Source: a virus. Taken from it: 28,372 nt of DNA. Below the pieces are notes generated by a model. It was not told where the DNA came from. It saw only the letters and a list, made by a program, of their open reading frames with translations, and ran no database searches. The number at the start of each line of letters is the position of its first letter. Position 1 is the stretch's first letter. The DNA is taken from IMG/VR virus record IMGVR_UViG_3300040807_002717, positions 1 through 28,372 of that record. One strand, written 5' to 3'. Of this stretch, positions 1 through 7,774 are shown piece by piece. The translations under genes were made by a program, and so were the position numbers.

Positions 1-2
1 AT

Positions 3-65
3 GTGAAAGAAACTGCAAAAGATAGATGGAAAAGTTTAGGTAAAAGACTTAAACTAAAAAGATAA
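3..65 (+). CDS. C-terminal end of an upstream gene (partial)
   Basis: An open frame enters from the left edge and ends in TAA at 63-65, overlapping the ATG of the next gene as TAATG. The visible tail of about 20 residues is strongly basic (many Lys and Arg). Because the overlap is the same type of coupling used between real genes elsewhere in this window, it is probably the end of a gene in the same lysis or late transcription unit. The product cannot be named from this fragment. Confidence 0.4.
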   Translation: MKETAKDRWKSLGKRLKLKR

Positions 66-454
66 TGGGCTTTTTTGATTTTATAACCAATATATTTAAA
101 CCAGCGTCTGATATCATTGATGAGATTCATACTTCTGATGAAGAAAAGTTAAAGCTTAAAAATGAATTGGCTGGTATACAAGCAAAGGCACAAGACCGGA
201 TTCTAGATTACGAGTCTAAACTGGCTGAGTATCGTTCTAAGTTAATGATGGCTGAAGTCAATTCCCAACACAAATTCGTAGCCATGTGGCGTCCTTTATG
301 TTCTGTAGCAATCGTTACAATTATTATTCTTGCTTCTTTCGGAATAGGGAATCCAGGTCCTGAGCTTTACAATCTTGCTGAGATATTCTTAGGTGCCTAT
401 GTTGGAGGACGTACCATAGAAAAGATTGTAAGTTCAAGTAAGCTAGGAAAGTAA
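65..454 (+). CDS. Holin of the 3TM / gene-transfer-agent holin type
   Basis: 129 residues. The N-terminus (MGFFDFITNIFKP) is followed by an acidic/basic amphipathic helix rich in Lys, Glu and Ala (about 20-70), then a WRP motif (about 76-78) and hydrophobic segments at about 79-95 and 103-118. The tail is short and basic (VGGRTIEKI). This order (N-terminal anchor, charged helix, WRP, hydrophobic hairpin) is characteristic of the phage holin_3TM family, which permeabilises the inner membrane to time lysis. The start overlaps the preceding stop (TAATG), so translation is probably coupled, and no strong ribosome binding site is seen. It is the last plus-strand gene before the convergent minus block. 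The endolysin is not in the window. The family call is by pattern, not by search. Confidence 0.75.
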   Translation: MGFFDFITNIFKPASDIIDEIHTSDEEKLKLKNELAGIQAKAQDRILDYESKLAEYRSKLMMAEVNSQHKFVAMWRPLCSVAIVTIIILASFGIGNPGPELYNLAEIFLGAYVGGRTIEKIVSSSKLGK

Positions 455-460
455 TAAAGA

Positions 461-760
461 TCATTCTAGATCTGTTAATTCATCTTCTAATTTATCATGA
501 CAATAAAGAAACATTGCGTTAGCTAAAACATGAGCCATGTGATGTAAACCTGATTCAGGATCTCTATATTCTCCCATTCTCCAGGCTTGAAAGTGACGAA
601 ATAATGCAGCTTCATACCTATGTTTTTCTACATTCTTCCAATTATATCTATCATATTTTTGAGCACCAATGGTTAAAACCTTAGCTAGGTCTTCTAACGC
701 CTCAGGATCGATTAAATCATATTGTGGTTTACCTGTATCGAACTTTTTACCTTCTGACAT
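461..760 (-). CDS. DUF5664 (dATP/dGTP diphosphohydrolase-type) protein
   Basis: 99 residues. It contains the signature KFDTGKPQYDLIDPEAL (about 6-22), then a helical core with GAQKYDRYNW (32-41), a conserved H-x6-RHF region (47-57), and a GLHHMAHVLAN helix (71-81). This matches the phage DUF5664 family, an all-alpha, metal-dependent nucleotide diphosphohydrolase group that hydrolyses dNTPs to dNMPs. The role is probably nucleotide-pool control during replication. The frame is open 33 codons further upstream, but AGGGAG lies just before the ATG at 760 and the conserved domain starts there, so the shorter start is chosen. It is the last gene of the minus block and converges with the holin only six bases away. 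Confidence 0.8.
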   Translation of the reverse strand: MSEGKKFDTGKPQYDLIDPEALEDLAKVLTIGAQKYDRYNWKNVEKHRYEAALFRHFQAWRMGEYRDPESGLHHMAHVLANAMFLYCHDKLEDELTDLE

Positions 761-781
761 GTGACTCCCTGAAATGGATCT

Positions 782-811
782 GGACGGCGAATTTAATCCT
801 AAGAACCGTCC
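782..811. repeat. Perfect inverted repeat in an intergenic leader
   Basis: GGACGG (782-787) and CCGTCC (806-811) form a six-base-pair stem with an 18-base loop. It lies in the 80-base gap between the nuclease gene and the DUF5664 gene, about 20 bases upstream of that gene's ribosome binding site. No T-tract follows in either direction, so it is not a classical terminator. It may be an mRNA processing or stability hairpin. Confidence 0.4.
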
Positions 812-840
812 GTGTGATAAATTATCTACGACCCATGTAA

Positions 841-1455
841 TTATTCTACCACTAAACACTTTTTAAGTCTACCCCATCTTTCATAATAAGTTAATGTATA
901 TAGATCTTCTAAATATATAGCACGTTTACTATATTCTAACCACTTAACCCTGGGCATCTTAATTAAATCTTTTTTAAATATGGTATCTATTTTAATAACA
1001 CCATATATAGTTACTTCTTTTTCATCAATATCGACAAGGCAAGGGATAAGAAAATCCCTATTAGTACGACTCCTAAAAAGTTTATCAGTATGTCCTGTAC
1101 CATTCCCTCCATATTGGAGAATATAAGACGCTCCGTACTGCTCTTTTGATTCGAGGGATTGTGACTTGCAATGATATCTATTACCTTTGTTATCTTGTAA
1201 ATCGGCATCATAACTTTTATTCCTTGTGTCATACACATTAAAGTCTGGTTTATCAGCTTTTATTCCAAGCTCTTTTAATAAACGATGAGCAGCTATTTCA
1301 CCTAAAGCTCCAATAGTAATATCATACTTTATTTTATCTAAAGAGCCTTGTCCACGTCTTTTATAATGATTTAAAGATAACTCAGCTCTTGCCTCAGCAA
1401 ACTCTTGAGCTTTTTTTATATCACTAGTCTTGAGATCTATTGTTATTGATTTCAT
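841..1455 (-). CDS. Putative PD-(D/E)XK-type nuclease
   Basis: 204 residues. Visible catalytic-type signature: GALGEIA (49-55, with Glu53 in a GxxGE helix), SYDADL (81-86, giving an Asp for metal binding) and HCKSQ (95-99, the lysine strand). This E...D...xK order, with a beta-strand after an acidic residue, fits the PD-(D/E)XK phosphodiesterase superfamily and a set of small phage nucleases with a GxLGE start. The specific substrate is unknown; host DNA degradation, packaging or recombination are possible. The start at 1455 overlaps the preceding coiled-coil gene by 32 bases, and no later Met is early enough to be an alternative. The fold is inferred from motifs. Confidence 0.6.
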   Translation of the reverse strand: MKSITIDLKTSDIKKAQEFAEARAELSLNHYKRRGQGSLDKIKYDITIGALGEIAAHRLLKELGIKADKPDFNVYDTRNKSYDADLQDNKGNRYHCKSQSLESKEQYGASYILQYGGNGTGHTDKLFRSRTNRDFLIPCLVDIDEKEVTIYGVIKIDTIFKKDLIKMPRVKWLEYSKRAIYLEDLYTLTYYERWGRLKKCLVVE

Positions 1456-1639
1456 TAGATAATTCCTTTATCTTTTGCATAGCAGTCTTATGACGTTGCT
1501 TCCAATATTCTATTTGAGATCTAAGAACTGCGTTCTCCTTCTCTTCTCTTTTTAATCTAGTATATATTCTATTTTTATCATCAATCAATTGATCAATAAT
1601 TTTATCTCGATTGTCTTGGAATTTTAAGGTTCTGCTCAT
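1424..1639 (-). CDS. Small coiled-coil protein, unknown function
   Basis: 71 residues, highly charged and almost wholly helical by composition (DKNRIYTRLKREEKENAV and the following heptads up to the C-terminus), so a dimeric coiled coil is likely. The start at 1639 is chosen because AGGAAG precedes it by five bases; the longer open frame up to 1741 runs into the upstream gene. It begins only two bases after that gene's end and overlaps the next gene by 32 bases. No family recognised. Confidence 0.6.
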   Translation of the reverse strand: MSRTLKFQDNRDKIIDQLIDDKNRIYTRLKREEKENAVLRSQIEYWKQRHKTAMQKIKELSNEINNNRSQD

Positions 1640-1640
1640 A

Positions 1641-1931
1641 TCAACTTCCTTTTGGACACCACGGATAGTGATGAGGTACTTGTAAATGATCCCCACCACA
1701 TTCGCAAGAAGTCTGTTTAAGAGGTTGATTAGCACATGCACGTAATGAATATTCAGGTAAAGTTATCTCTACATCTGGATCTTCTATAAGAGCTACTGTA
1801 TACATATTTGTTGGAATAGGATTGCTAAGATGTTCTCTTTCTATTACTACAGCGGTTCTGTCGTAATTTATACCTGCCCTAGTAATCTTAACCCATTCTC
1901 CTATGTCGTAACAATATAGTTCTAAATCCAT
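1641..1931 (-). CDS. Small protein with C-terminal Cys/His cluster, unknown function
   Basis: 96 residues. The N-terminal part looks like a small beta-barrel (IGEWVKITRAGINYDRTAVV, then MYTVALI), recalling SH3-like folds. The C-terminus has CECGGDH followed by HHYPWCPKG, giving three Cys and up to three His that could bind zinc. A similar PWCP end is found in the small protein at 9370-9534. The ATG overlaps the DNA polymerase stop as TAATG, so it is translated with the polymerase and may be an accessory factor. That role is inference from position only. Confidence 0.65.
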   Translation of the reverse strand: MDLELYCYDIGEWVKITRAGINYDRTAVVIEREHLSNPIPTNMYTVALIEDPDVEITLPEYSLRACANQPLKQTSCECGGDHLQVPHHYPWCPKGS

Positions 1932-3631
1932 TACTTGCAGTACCTTTTAGAAATAGTTGATTCTACACCTACTTTAACATCAGGGACCACTATAGACATA
2001 GAGTCTACCATAATTTGCTCCTGAAGTATACGCATTTCTTCTAACACATTTTCAGGTACTTCCGTTATGATCTCATCATGCACAAATCCCACAATAGTAA
2101 ACCCAGCGTCCATGAGGTTATATAAGGCTATTTTAGCCCCATCAGCAGCTAATCCTTGGAAAGGTGTATTCTTTTCTGCACAATAGGTTGTGTTGGCTCT
2201 TATACGTCCTGTGAGAGTCTCTACTGAGCCATTCTCGCCCTTCATATACTCATTCATCTCAGGAAACGCTTTGAACCAAGTATCTTTCATTTGTTGAGCT
2301 CGGTCCTCATCGATGTCCAGGTCATATCCCTTAGCGAACTCAATAAATGTTTGAGTACCCAAACCACCTGGAAAACCAAAGTTTGCAGCCTTAGCAGCCT
2401 GTCGCTGCCACTTCTCTACCTGGTCAATAGGCACATCAAATAGGACTGAGGCATAGTATTTATGTAGATCTTTTCCATCATTAATTTTCTCACGCATTAC
2501 TGAGGAGCCAAAGTTAGTATATACATGTTGAGCTAGGGTTGATAATTCAATAGCGTTATAATCAGTAATAACGAATTGATGACCGGGCTTAGCGACAAAC
2601 ATAGAACGGATTTCACCATCTCTTGGTAACTGTTGAATGTTAGGGCTGGAACAACCAGTCCTTCCAGTATTTTTAAGGATATCATAACGAGGATGTACAC
2701 GATTCCCCCTTAGTTTTCTAATAAATTGACTAGTTTTTTCTAATTTTTTATATTCAAGATAGTGATAAATAAAAGGCTCGTTCTTATATGGTTGTAAATC
2801 ACTTTCTTTCATTGTAAAATCACCCTTAGCTGTTTTGTCCAGGGGTAATCCTAAATATTCTATTACATAATTATATGCTGTTTGATTACCTTTAATGCCC
2901 TTTACCCATCCATACATACAAAGTGCATCATGGTGAAAGGACATATCAGCATCAATTTTTTGTAAGGCTACTTTAGCACGTTCTTCGTCAAAGCCTATAC
3001 CATTTTTATATGTGAAGTTTAGTGCTAACGCACCCAAAAGTTGGATATGATGAGATAACATTGTGGAACTACCTGTTTTAGCTACCTCTGATCGCAGTCT
3101 AATAAAACAGTAGAATGTTGCAAGTACGTCTTTTGCACCATATTCGAGAAATTGTTTGTCGATTTCTGATAAGGATGCTTCTTTATATTGTTCAAAATTG
3201 CATCTAATTTCATTTTCTTTTTCCAGTCTGAGCTGTAAGAGTTCGCTGGTAATGTGTGCGAGACTATAACGGTTAGGGACCATACCAACAGTCGCGAGAC
3301 AAAGTAAACGATAAAGAATAAGAATATCATAGACCTTTCCTTGTTCTATCTGATCTTTTAAAATGTTATTACCCACATGCTTATGGATAACATCTACATC
3401 GAAAGGAGCATTGGCAAACACGAGTGTTCGAGTCACATGTTTGTTTAAAAAGGCGTGTACCTTACTCCGATCGACATAGAAGAGAGACTCCCCATCAAAT
3501 ACCTGAAAAGTAATTAACTCAGGAGTCTCTGTGAAATCAGTGAAAGTAGTTTCTGTATCGATGGCAAGAATATTACCCAAGCTCTCACCCTGCCAGAATT
3601 TAATTGTGTATGTCTTACCATCGAATAACAT
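1931..3631 (-). CDS. Family A DNA polymerase with 3'-5' exonuclease domain
   Basis: 566 residues. It replicates the phage genome. The exonuclease domain is intact: AIDTETT (23-29), NAPFD (74-78) and YGAKD (164-168, the YxxxD of DEDDy enzymes). The polymerase domain has TGRTGCSSPNIQQLP (332-346), motif A DYNAIEL (357-363), motif B RQAAKAANFGFPGG (410-423) and motif C VHDE (517-520). There is no 5'-3' nuclease domain, and the length fits short phage enzymes (T7-like size class or smaller). AGGAAG lies six bases before the ATG, inside the end of the DUF669 gene. In motif A the usual Arg after IEL is Ser. Family certain; whether it belongs to the DpoZ-like branch cannot be seen by eye. Confidence 0.95.
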   Translation of the reverse strand: MLFDGKTYTIKFWQGESLGNILAIDTETTFTDFTETPELITFQVFDGESLFYVDRSKVHAFLNKHVTRTLVFANAPFDVDVIHKHVGNNILKDQIEQGKVYDILILYRLLCLATVGMVPNRYSLAHITSELLQLRLEKENEIRCNFEQYKEASLSEIDKQFLEYGAKDVLATFYCFIRLRSEVAKTGSSTMLSHHIQLLGALALNFTYKNGIGFDEERAKVALQKIDADMSFHHDALCMYGWVKGIKGNQTAYNYVIEYLGLPLDKTAKGDFTMKESDLQPYKNEPFIYHYLEYKKLEKTSQFIRKLRGNRVHPRYDILKNTGRTGCSSPNIQQLPRDGEIRSMFVAKPGHQFVITDYNAIELSTLAQHVYTNFGSSVMREKINDGKDLHKYYASVLFDVPIDQVEKWQRQAAKAANFGFPGGLGTQTFIEFAKGYDLDIDEDRAQQMKDTWFKAFPEMNEYMKGENGSVETLTGRIRANTTYCAEKNTPFQGLAADGAKIALYNLMDAGFTIVGFVHDEIITEVPENVLEEMRILQEQIMVDSMSIVVPDVKVGVESTISKRYCK

Positions 3632-3634
3632 TAA

Positions 3635-4042
3635 TTACTTCCTATTAAAACGCTTAATTACATTTCTATCTTTATAACCTGGATTAGATTCAATCGCAGT
3701 AGAAACAACTAACTCACGTCCAACCAAATCTCCTAATTGACTAGAATCGTTACCAAGCGCACCGAAACCTCCGGCAATGCCAATTGACTTAAGAAACCTA
3801 TCAAGGTTCTGTAAACCAATACCAGCAGCTTTAGGGTTAGGATGGCTAATTAGAAAACTGTGGAAAAGTAATCTTCCTTTGTAATCTCCATCAGTTACTT
3901 TAAAAGAAACGTCAATGAGAGTCCCATTTCCTGCTTTAGTTGATTTTTCTGATACCCTATCAAATGATACTGAGTAATCAGAGTTTGGAATTGGGTCATA
4001 ACTTTTCTTTTCTTGTGTGTTTTGCGCTACATTACTAATCAT
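3635..4042 (-). CDS. DUF669 protein, probable single-stranded DNA-binding protein
   Basis: 135 residues. The pattern YDPIPNSDYSVSFDRVSEK, then KAGNGTLIDVSFKVTDG and YKGRLLFHSF, followed by a NPKAAGIGLQNLDRFLKSIG helix, is typical of the phage DUF669 family, whose members sit in replication/recombination modules and are thought to bind single-stranded DNA. Unlike many SSBs the C-terminus is basic (KRFNRK) rather than acidic. Ribosome binding site AAGGAG five bases before ATG. It lies directly upstream of the polymerase (three-base gap), consistent with co-translation. Binding activity is inferred from family context. Confidence 0.75.
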   Translation of the reverse strand: MISNVAQNTQEKKSYDPIPNSDYSVSFDRVSEKSTKAGNGTLIDVSFKVTDGDYKGRLLFHSFLISHPNPKAAGIGLQNLDRFLKSIGIAGGFGALGNDSSQLGDLVGRELVVSTAIESNPGYKDRNVIKRFNRK

Positions 4043-4066
4043 GTAATCTCCTTGTATGTGGCAGGG

Positions 4067-4279
4067 TTAAAGGTCGGATAACTTTTTTTTGTCAGCCCAA
4101 TAATAATCCATCTCTTTTAGAGTTACATTATTATCTTTGGCAATATATTTTCTTATAGCTCCATCTACTAATGTTAGTATATGAATCTTTTCTTCATCTG
4201 TAAAAGTATCTAATTGACTACTATCTAAGATATCTTTTGCAATTTCCATTAATATTTCTTCGTTTATTGTTTGTATCAT
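4067..4279 (-). CDS. Small acidic protein, unknown function
   Basis: 70 residues, acidic and helical (TDEEKIHILTLVDGAIRKYI in the middle, KKKLSDL at the end). The ATG overlaps the previous stop as ATGA, so translation is probably coupled; the ribosome binding site is weak (GAGAG). A second Met at residue 11 has no better site. No family recognised. It sits between small basic proteins and the DUF669 gene in the replication block. Confidence 0.6.
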   Translation of the reverse strand: MIQTINEEILMEIAKDILDSSQLDTFTDEEKIHILTLVDGAIRKYIAKDNNVTLKEMDYYWADKKKLSDL

Positions 4280-4512
4280 AATTTTTCTCTCGTTAGTTCT
4301 TGCTTAGTTTTTCTATATAAATATCTTTTAGTTATTGGAGTAAATTTATCATTTTCATCTTTAGTTACTTCAAACATGGTCCCATCCATCTTGACTAATT
4401 CTCCTTCAACTACTTCATAATTACTAGAGTTTTTAACTCTTAAATATTCCCTTTTATCATGGACTTTAAAATCATTTAGTCTTCTTAGTACTCTTGCTAG
4501 TTTTCCTCTCAA
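4276..4512 (-). CDS. Small basic protein with TTG start, unknown function
   Basis: 78 residues, basic ends (MRGKLARVLRRLNDF and YLYRKTKQELTREKL) around a beta-rich middle (YEVVEGELVKMDGTMFEVT). The likely start is TTG at 4512: GGAGGG lies six bases upstream and there is no ATG before residue 42. It overlaps the preceding 45-codon gene by 41 bases in another frame and the next gene by four bases (ATGA). No family recognised; the length and charge suggest a small nucleic-acid-associated protein, but that is a guess. Confidence 0.6.
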   Translation of the reverse strand: MRGKLARVLRRLNDFKVHDKREYLRVKNSSNYEVVEGELVKMDGTMFEVTKDENDKFTPITKRYLYRKTKQELTREKL

Positions 4513-4609
4513 ATTGTCCCTCCAATATAGATAATATTTTATTTATTTTTTTATTCATTTCAGATAATTCTTTTAATCTTTGTAATTCTAATTCTCTACT
4601 TGTCGCCAT
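4472..4609 (-). CDS. 45-residue charged helical peptide
   Basis: Short open frame starting with ATG at 4609 after GAGGAG (spacer about eight bases) and ending in TGA at 4472. The product is helical and charged (RELELQRLKELSEMNKKI), then a Lys/Ser/Thr-rich tail. It overlaps the genes on both sides (14 bases upstream, 41 downstream). The start is well supported by its ribosome binding site; function unknown. The lysine-rich tail overlaps the start of the next gene, so its coding reality depends on that overlap. Confidence 0.55.
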   Translation of the reverse strand: MATSRELELQRLKELSEMNKKINKILSILEGQFERKTSKSTKKTK

Positions 4610-4718
4610 TTGGTACTCCTCGTATTAATATAATTGTAAGACTTATAAATAGTTTTATCAAGTCATAAATTGCTAAGGCTTTTATTATATTTACTACATC
4701 ACCCATTGTATTCGCCAT
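4596..4718 (-). CDS. 40-residue single-pass membrane peptide
   Basis: ATG at 4718, preceded by GGAGGAG about ten bases upstream, TAG at 4596. The centre (VVNIIKALAIYDLIKLFISL and on to ILI) is hydrophobic enough for one membrane span and ends in a short polar tail. It overlaps its neighbours by 20 and 14 bases. No family recognised. Small membrane peptides are common in phage early blocks, but nothing here defines a role. Confidence 0.5.
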   Translation of the reverse strand: MANTMGDVVNIIKALAIYDLIKLFISLTIILIRGVPNGDK

Positions 4719-4860
4719 TGTGTAAACACTCCTCCAGACGTTCTATTTTTTCTTCTAATCGTTTCTTAACTCCTACCCAATGTGATGCGTCTGTACTGGT
4801 AGGATTAGCTTTTATATGTCCTTTTACATATACTAAAGCTTGTCTACATTCTTTGATCAT
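4699..4860 (-). CDS. 53-residue helical protein, unknown function
   Basis: The frame is open to 4905, but the ATG at 4860 has a near-ideal AGGAGAT seven bases upstream and starts two bases after the exonuclease stop, so this start is chosen. The product (MIKECRQALVYVKGHI..., then GVKKRLEEKIERLEECLHNG) looks like a helical hairpin with two Cys. Function unknown. It is the first of four overlapping micro-genes that follow the exonuclease gene. Confidence 0.65.
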   Translation of the reverse strand: MIKECRQALVYVKGHIKANPTSTDASHWVGVKKRLEEKIERLEECLHNGEYNG

Positions 4861-4861
4861 A

Positions 4862-5662
4862 TCAATTATCTCCTGCATCAAATACCGCCCAGCTTGGTAA
4901 ATCAACTTCTTGTATACCTTCTTTAAAATATACTCCTGTTTTTTCTGCTTCTAATAAACCTTTAATAGCTGCTTTATATTTTCTTCTACCATTCTCTATT
5001 AACTCTTCCGATGCCTTAAGTACCGAAACATCATTTTGAGATTTGTTAAGAAAAATAAAAATAAAGTCATGATCTTTACCAGTGTAAGCTTTCATTGCAT
5101 CTACATATAAAGCTGCTGATAAATCGTAATCAAATCTTATAATTGTTTTAGCAGCACTAAATTTATCTACTGGGTCCGCTGTAGTTTTAACATCAATTAT
5201 TTGTCCGTCTTTTATATAATCAGTACGAACCTTAATATCCATGCCATCCAAGCTAACGCAGACGGTGTGCTCAGCTTTACCATCGCAAATAATACCATTA
5301 GTGTCAGGGTTCTCTTTATATACGTCAACTAAATCCTGTGCTTGTTGTGCCTGAGAGGCTGTTAATATGGTTTTACCTTCATGTAATGCTTTAAATTCGT
5401 CGTATGCTTTACCTCTTCTAGTAACTCCTTCAAATACTGCAAACTCACTATCTGTTAAATGAGGTTCTAATATTAGGGAGTGTACATAAGAACCAAAGTC
5501 ATACGCACTTTTATACATCTCTTCCTTAGTTTCATTTAAAACATATCTTTTATAAAATTCTCTAGGATCTTTTAAAAATAATTTTAATGTAGAACTAGAT
5601 TTAAATTTTCTATCAGAATGATATGTTTCATTATCAACATCATTAATTCCATACTTAAGCAT
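4862..5662 (-). CDS. Exodeoxyribonuclease VIII-like (DUF3799/PDDEXK) nuclease
   Basis: 266 residues. The N-terminus (NETYHSDRKFKSSSTLKLFL, residues 11-30) is the typical DUF3799/RecE-like opening, in which a SSSxLKxFLxxP motif leads into GSYVHSLILEP (58-67, His61). The PD-(D/E)XK core is KVRTDYI (Asp148) and IIDVKTT (Asp157, Lys159). The downstream helix YDLSAALYVDAM keeps the Tyr but has Ser where RecB-like families usually have Gln. It probably resects double-stranded ends for recombination with the DUF669 protein. The start at 5662 follows GGGGGA and overlaps the helicase stop by eight bases; a TTG and an ATG further upstream have no ribosome binding site. Confidence 0.85.
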   Translation of the reverse strand: MLKYGINDVDNETYHSDRKFKSSSTLKLFLKDPREFYKRYVLNETKEEMYKSAYDFGSYVHSLILEPHLTDSEFAVFEGVTRRGKAYDEFKALHEGKTILTASQAQQAQDLVDVYKENPDTNGIICDGKAEHTVCVSLDGMDIKVRTDYIKDGQIIDVKTTADPVDKFSAAKTIIRFDYDLSAALYVDAMKAYTGKDHDFIFIFLNKSQNDVSVLKASEELIENGRRKYKAAIKGLLEAEKTGVYFKEGIQEVDLPSWAVFDAGDN

Positions 5663-7772
5663 TTTTCCCCCTATATCTATAAGAGATTCTTCCATCAATG
5701 TTTACACTTACTAACTCTACTTCACCGCTTTCAATTAACTCTTCCATTACTGAATCCCTTTGTTTTTTATTTAAGAATCTTGTTTTTTGAGACAATTGTT
5801 TTTTAGTAATTCCCTCATCCTCTGCTTTATTAATTATATTTAAAATCTTTTGAGTATGTTCTTCATTTTGTGAAGAGAAAATAGATTCTTTAATTACTTG
5901 TTTAATCGTAGCAAAATAATTTTTAATTGTTAAATAACCAAACTCTACATCTTTTACATCTACTATTGGTTCTTTATAAATGTTTCTAGAGATTGCATGT
6001 AACATAGTTATCTTTAATGTTTGTTGATATAAACGTGAGATAATTGGTAATAGTTTATCATCATGTTCACTCTCTACTCTTAAAGTATCAAACTCTTCAA
6101 ATACATGTTGTAGCATTTGATTAGCTGCTTCTGTTTTTTCTAAAACAGTTATGTCCTGAGAAATCCCTGCAATTTCTACAGTACCTTTCTTAGGTTGATA
6201 ACCAGCTAATGTAATTAAGCTATTCACTGCGTCCTTAGGTAGCCTGGTTACATTTTCTACTCGTCTTGCTTTTTTATTATAGAATCCTTGAAACACAAGA
6301 AAACGACCCATTAAACCTTTTTCAATTGCTGTTACAGAGACACCCTCTGCTAAGCCTGTTGGAGTTGTGGAGCATAAAAGATTTACGTTTGGTCTAATAG
6401 ATCGTCCTTTGTGACCCATCGCAGTCTGCCTTCCTAAGAATATAGACGTTGATGAAGTATATAGTTCTGCTAGTATGTCTGCCATTTTACCGTTATATGT
6501 TGCACCTCCTCGATTAACACTTTTTAACATTCCTCCAGCTTCATCAATTATATCGAGTCTTACTGGAGATTCTGGCAGAGAGTCCATTAATGATGCATCG
6601 GAAACGTAATCACCGGCACCAAGTAAATGTTCACATTTTATATCAATTAAAATATCTTTTAGTTTTTCTTGTGGAGCATTTTTACCCGAACCTGATGGAG
6701 CTACGTTCAATATGTACAAGTTAGGAGCAACACCTTCAAACTCAAACTTTCTACCTGCTAATGTAGCCATGATAGATAATGCTGCTGAAAAGGCGAATGC
6801 TGGTTGTTCAATATAACTATTCGCTAGAATGTAGTTCATGATTACAGCGAGGACACCTTCCGGCTTCGGTAACTCGGGGTTGTCGTAACTTTTTTGGTGC
6901 TCGCTTCTTTGCTTTCCCGGCTCAACCTCCACAACGTCTGGAATTATGGGAGTCTCGTACTCTTTATTGGTTTGAAAACGCTTACCATTAAAAGAATTAA
7001 GGCAGTTGGTATAAAGAGTAAGAGCGTTAGTAAAAGCCTCAGTATGCCGAAACTCAGTCGTATCGGTAAATAGTGGAGTTTCATGATTCTCCTCATCAAA
7101 CTTAATTAGTTTTTTAATTGCTTCCCCTAGAGGAACTTTGTCATTAATTAATTCAGAAGTAAACTTAGTTAATGCATCATTACGTCCATTAATGATTTTA
7201 TTATAACTAGGTGCTTCTCCTCCTTTGAGTTCTCTGATCTTTTGACCTAAAAAAGGGAGAACGCTTGGTGGAAGTGCTGGTAAATCTTGGATTGCTACCT
7301 CGGTGAGGCTTTTACCCGTCCACTTATACGTTTCCCCATTAGGATGTACAGACGGAGGGATAGTTGTTTTCTTACCATTCGATAAGAGCTCGACCATAAC
7401 CTCACCATTGTACTTAAGAATATCCGTATTCAATGTTGGATGCCATCTGAAAAATCTAGTCCACCCCTTAGAACCTACTTTTTCAACCGGAGAAGTTGGA
7501 GCAAACTTCGTGATTAACTCCGCAATCTCAGGATCCATGGCGTCCATATCTAAAGCTACGATACCAGATGCCTCTCCTAAACATACCGATATATTAGATG
7601 AGTCAAACGATTCTTTCCATGAATCAATCTCTTCCTGAGTTGGCTTGCGTGTACAATAATCACTCCATGCTTTAATAGCTGGAGTTTTCATCATAAACTT
7701 ATCAGGTATAACTGATAGTCCTGCCTTAGTAAACTCATCAACGTATTCTTTATATAAGTTCATTTTATTCAT
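5655..7772 (-). CDS. Primase-polymerase fused to DUF3987 helicase-like ATPase
   Basis: 705 residues. The N-terminal Prim-Pol domain has the metal-binding DMD (75-77) within GIVALDMDAMD, the KVGSKGWTRFFRWH block (98-111) and IPPSVHPNGETYKW (138-151). A linker/PriCT-like stretch (about 190-260) leads to a DUF3987 RecA-fold ATPase with Walker A APSGSGKN (358-365) and Walker B DIIDEAGG (407-414). The final 100 residues look like a winged helix (EGITKKQLSQKTRFLNKKQ). It should prime and unwind at the fork. GAGG lies seven bases before the ATG. Base use in the N-terminal half (about 6840-7770) is less AT-rich than in the C-terminal half, suggesting mosaic origin. Confidence 0.88.
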   Translation of the reverse strand: MNKMNLYKEYVDEFTKAGLSVIPDKFMMKTPAIKAWSDYCTRKPTQEEIDSWKESFDSSNISVCLGEASGIVALDMDAMDPEIAELITKFAPTSPVEKVGSKGWTRFFRWHPTLNTDILKYNGEVMVELLSNGKKTTIPPSVHPNGETYKWTGKSLTEVAIQDLPALPPSVLPFLGQKIRELKGGEAPSYNKIINGRNDALTKFTSELINDKVPLGEAIKKLIKFDEENHETPLFTDTTEFRHTEAFTNALTLYTNCLNSFNGKRFQTNKEYETPIIPDVVEVEPGKQRSEHQKSYDNPELPKPEGVLAVIMNYILANSYIEQPAFAFSAALSIMATLAGRKFEFEGVAPNLYILNVAPSGSGKNAPQEKLKDILIDIKCEHLLGAGDYVSDASLMDSLPESPVRLDIIDEAGGMLKSVNRGGATYNGKMADILAELYTSSTSIFLGRQTAMGHKGRSIRPNVNLLCSTTPTGLAEGVSVTAIEKGLMGRFLVFQGFYNKKARRVENVTRLPKDAVNSLITLAGYQPKKGTVEIAGISQDITVLEKTEAANQMLQHVFEEFDTLRVESEHDDKLLPIISRLYQQTLKITMLHAISRNIYKEPIVDVKDVEFGYLTIKNYFATIKQVIKESIFSSQNEEHTQKILNIINKAEDEGITKKQLSQKTRFLNKKQRDSVMEELIESGEVELVSVNIDGRISYRYRGKNA

Positions 7773-7774
7773 TC

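Noticed and set aside
458-473. AGATC-N6-GATCT hairpin between the converging holin and DUF5664 genes
   Set aside because: Five-base-pair AT-rich stem without T-tract; too weak to call a terminator.
761-859. 33-codon N-terminal extension of the DUF5664 gene
   Set aside because: The AGGGAG site and the start of the conserved domain both point to ATG at 760, and the extension carries an inverted repeat.
1011-1238. 75-codon minus-strand frame with hydrophobic end
   Set aside because: Shadow frame within the PD-(D/E)XK-type nuclease gene; no start signals.
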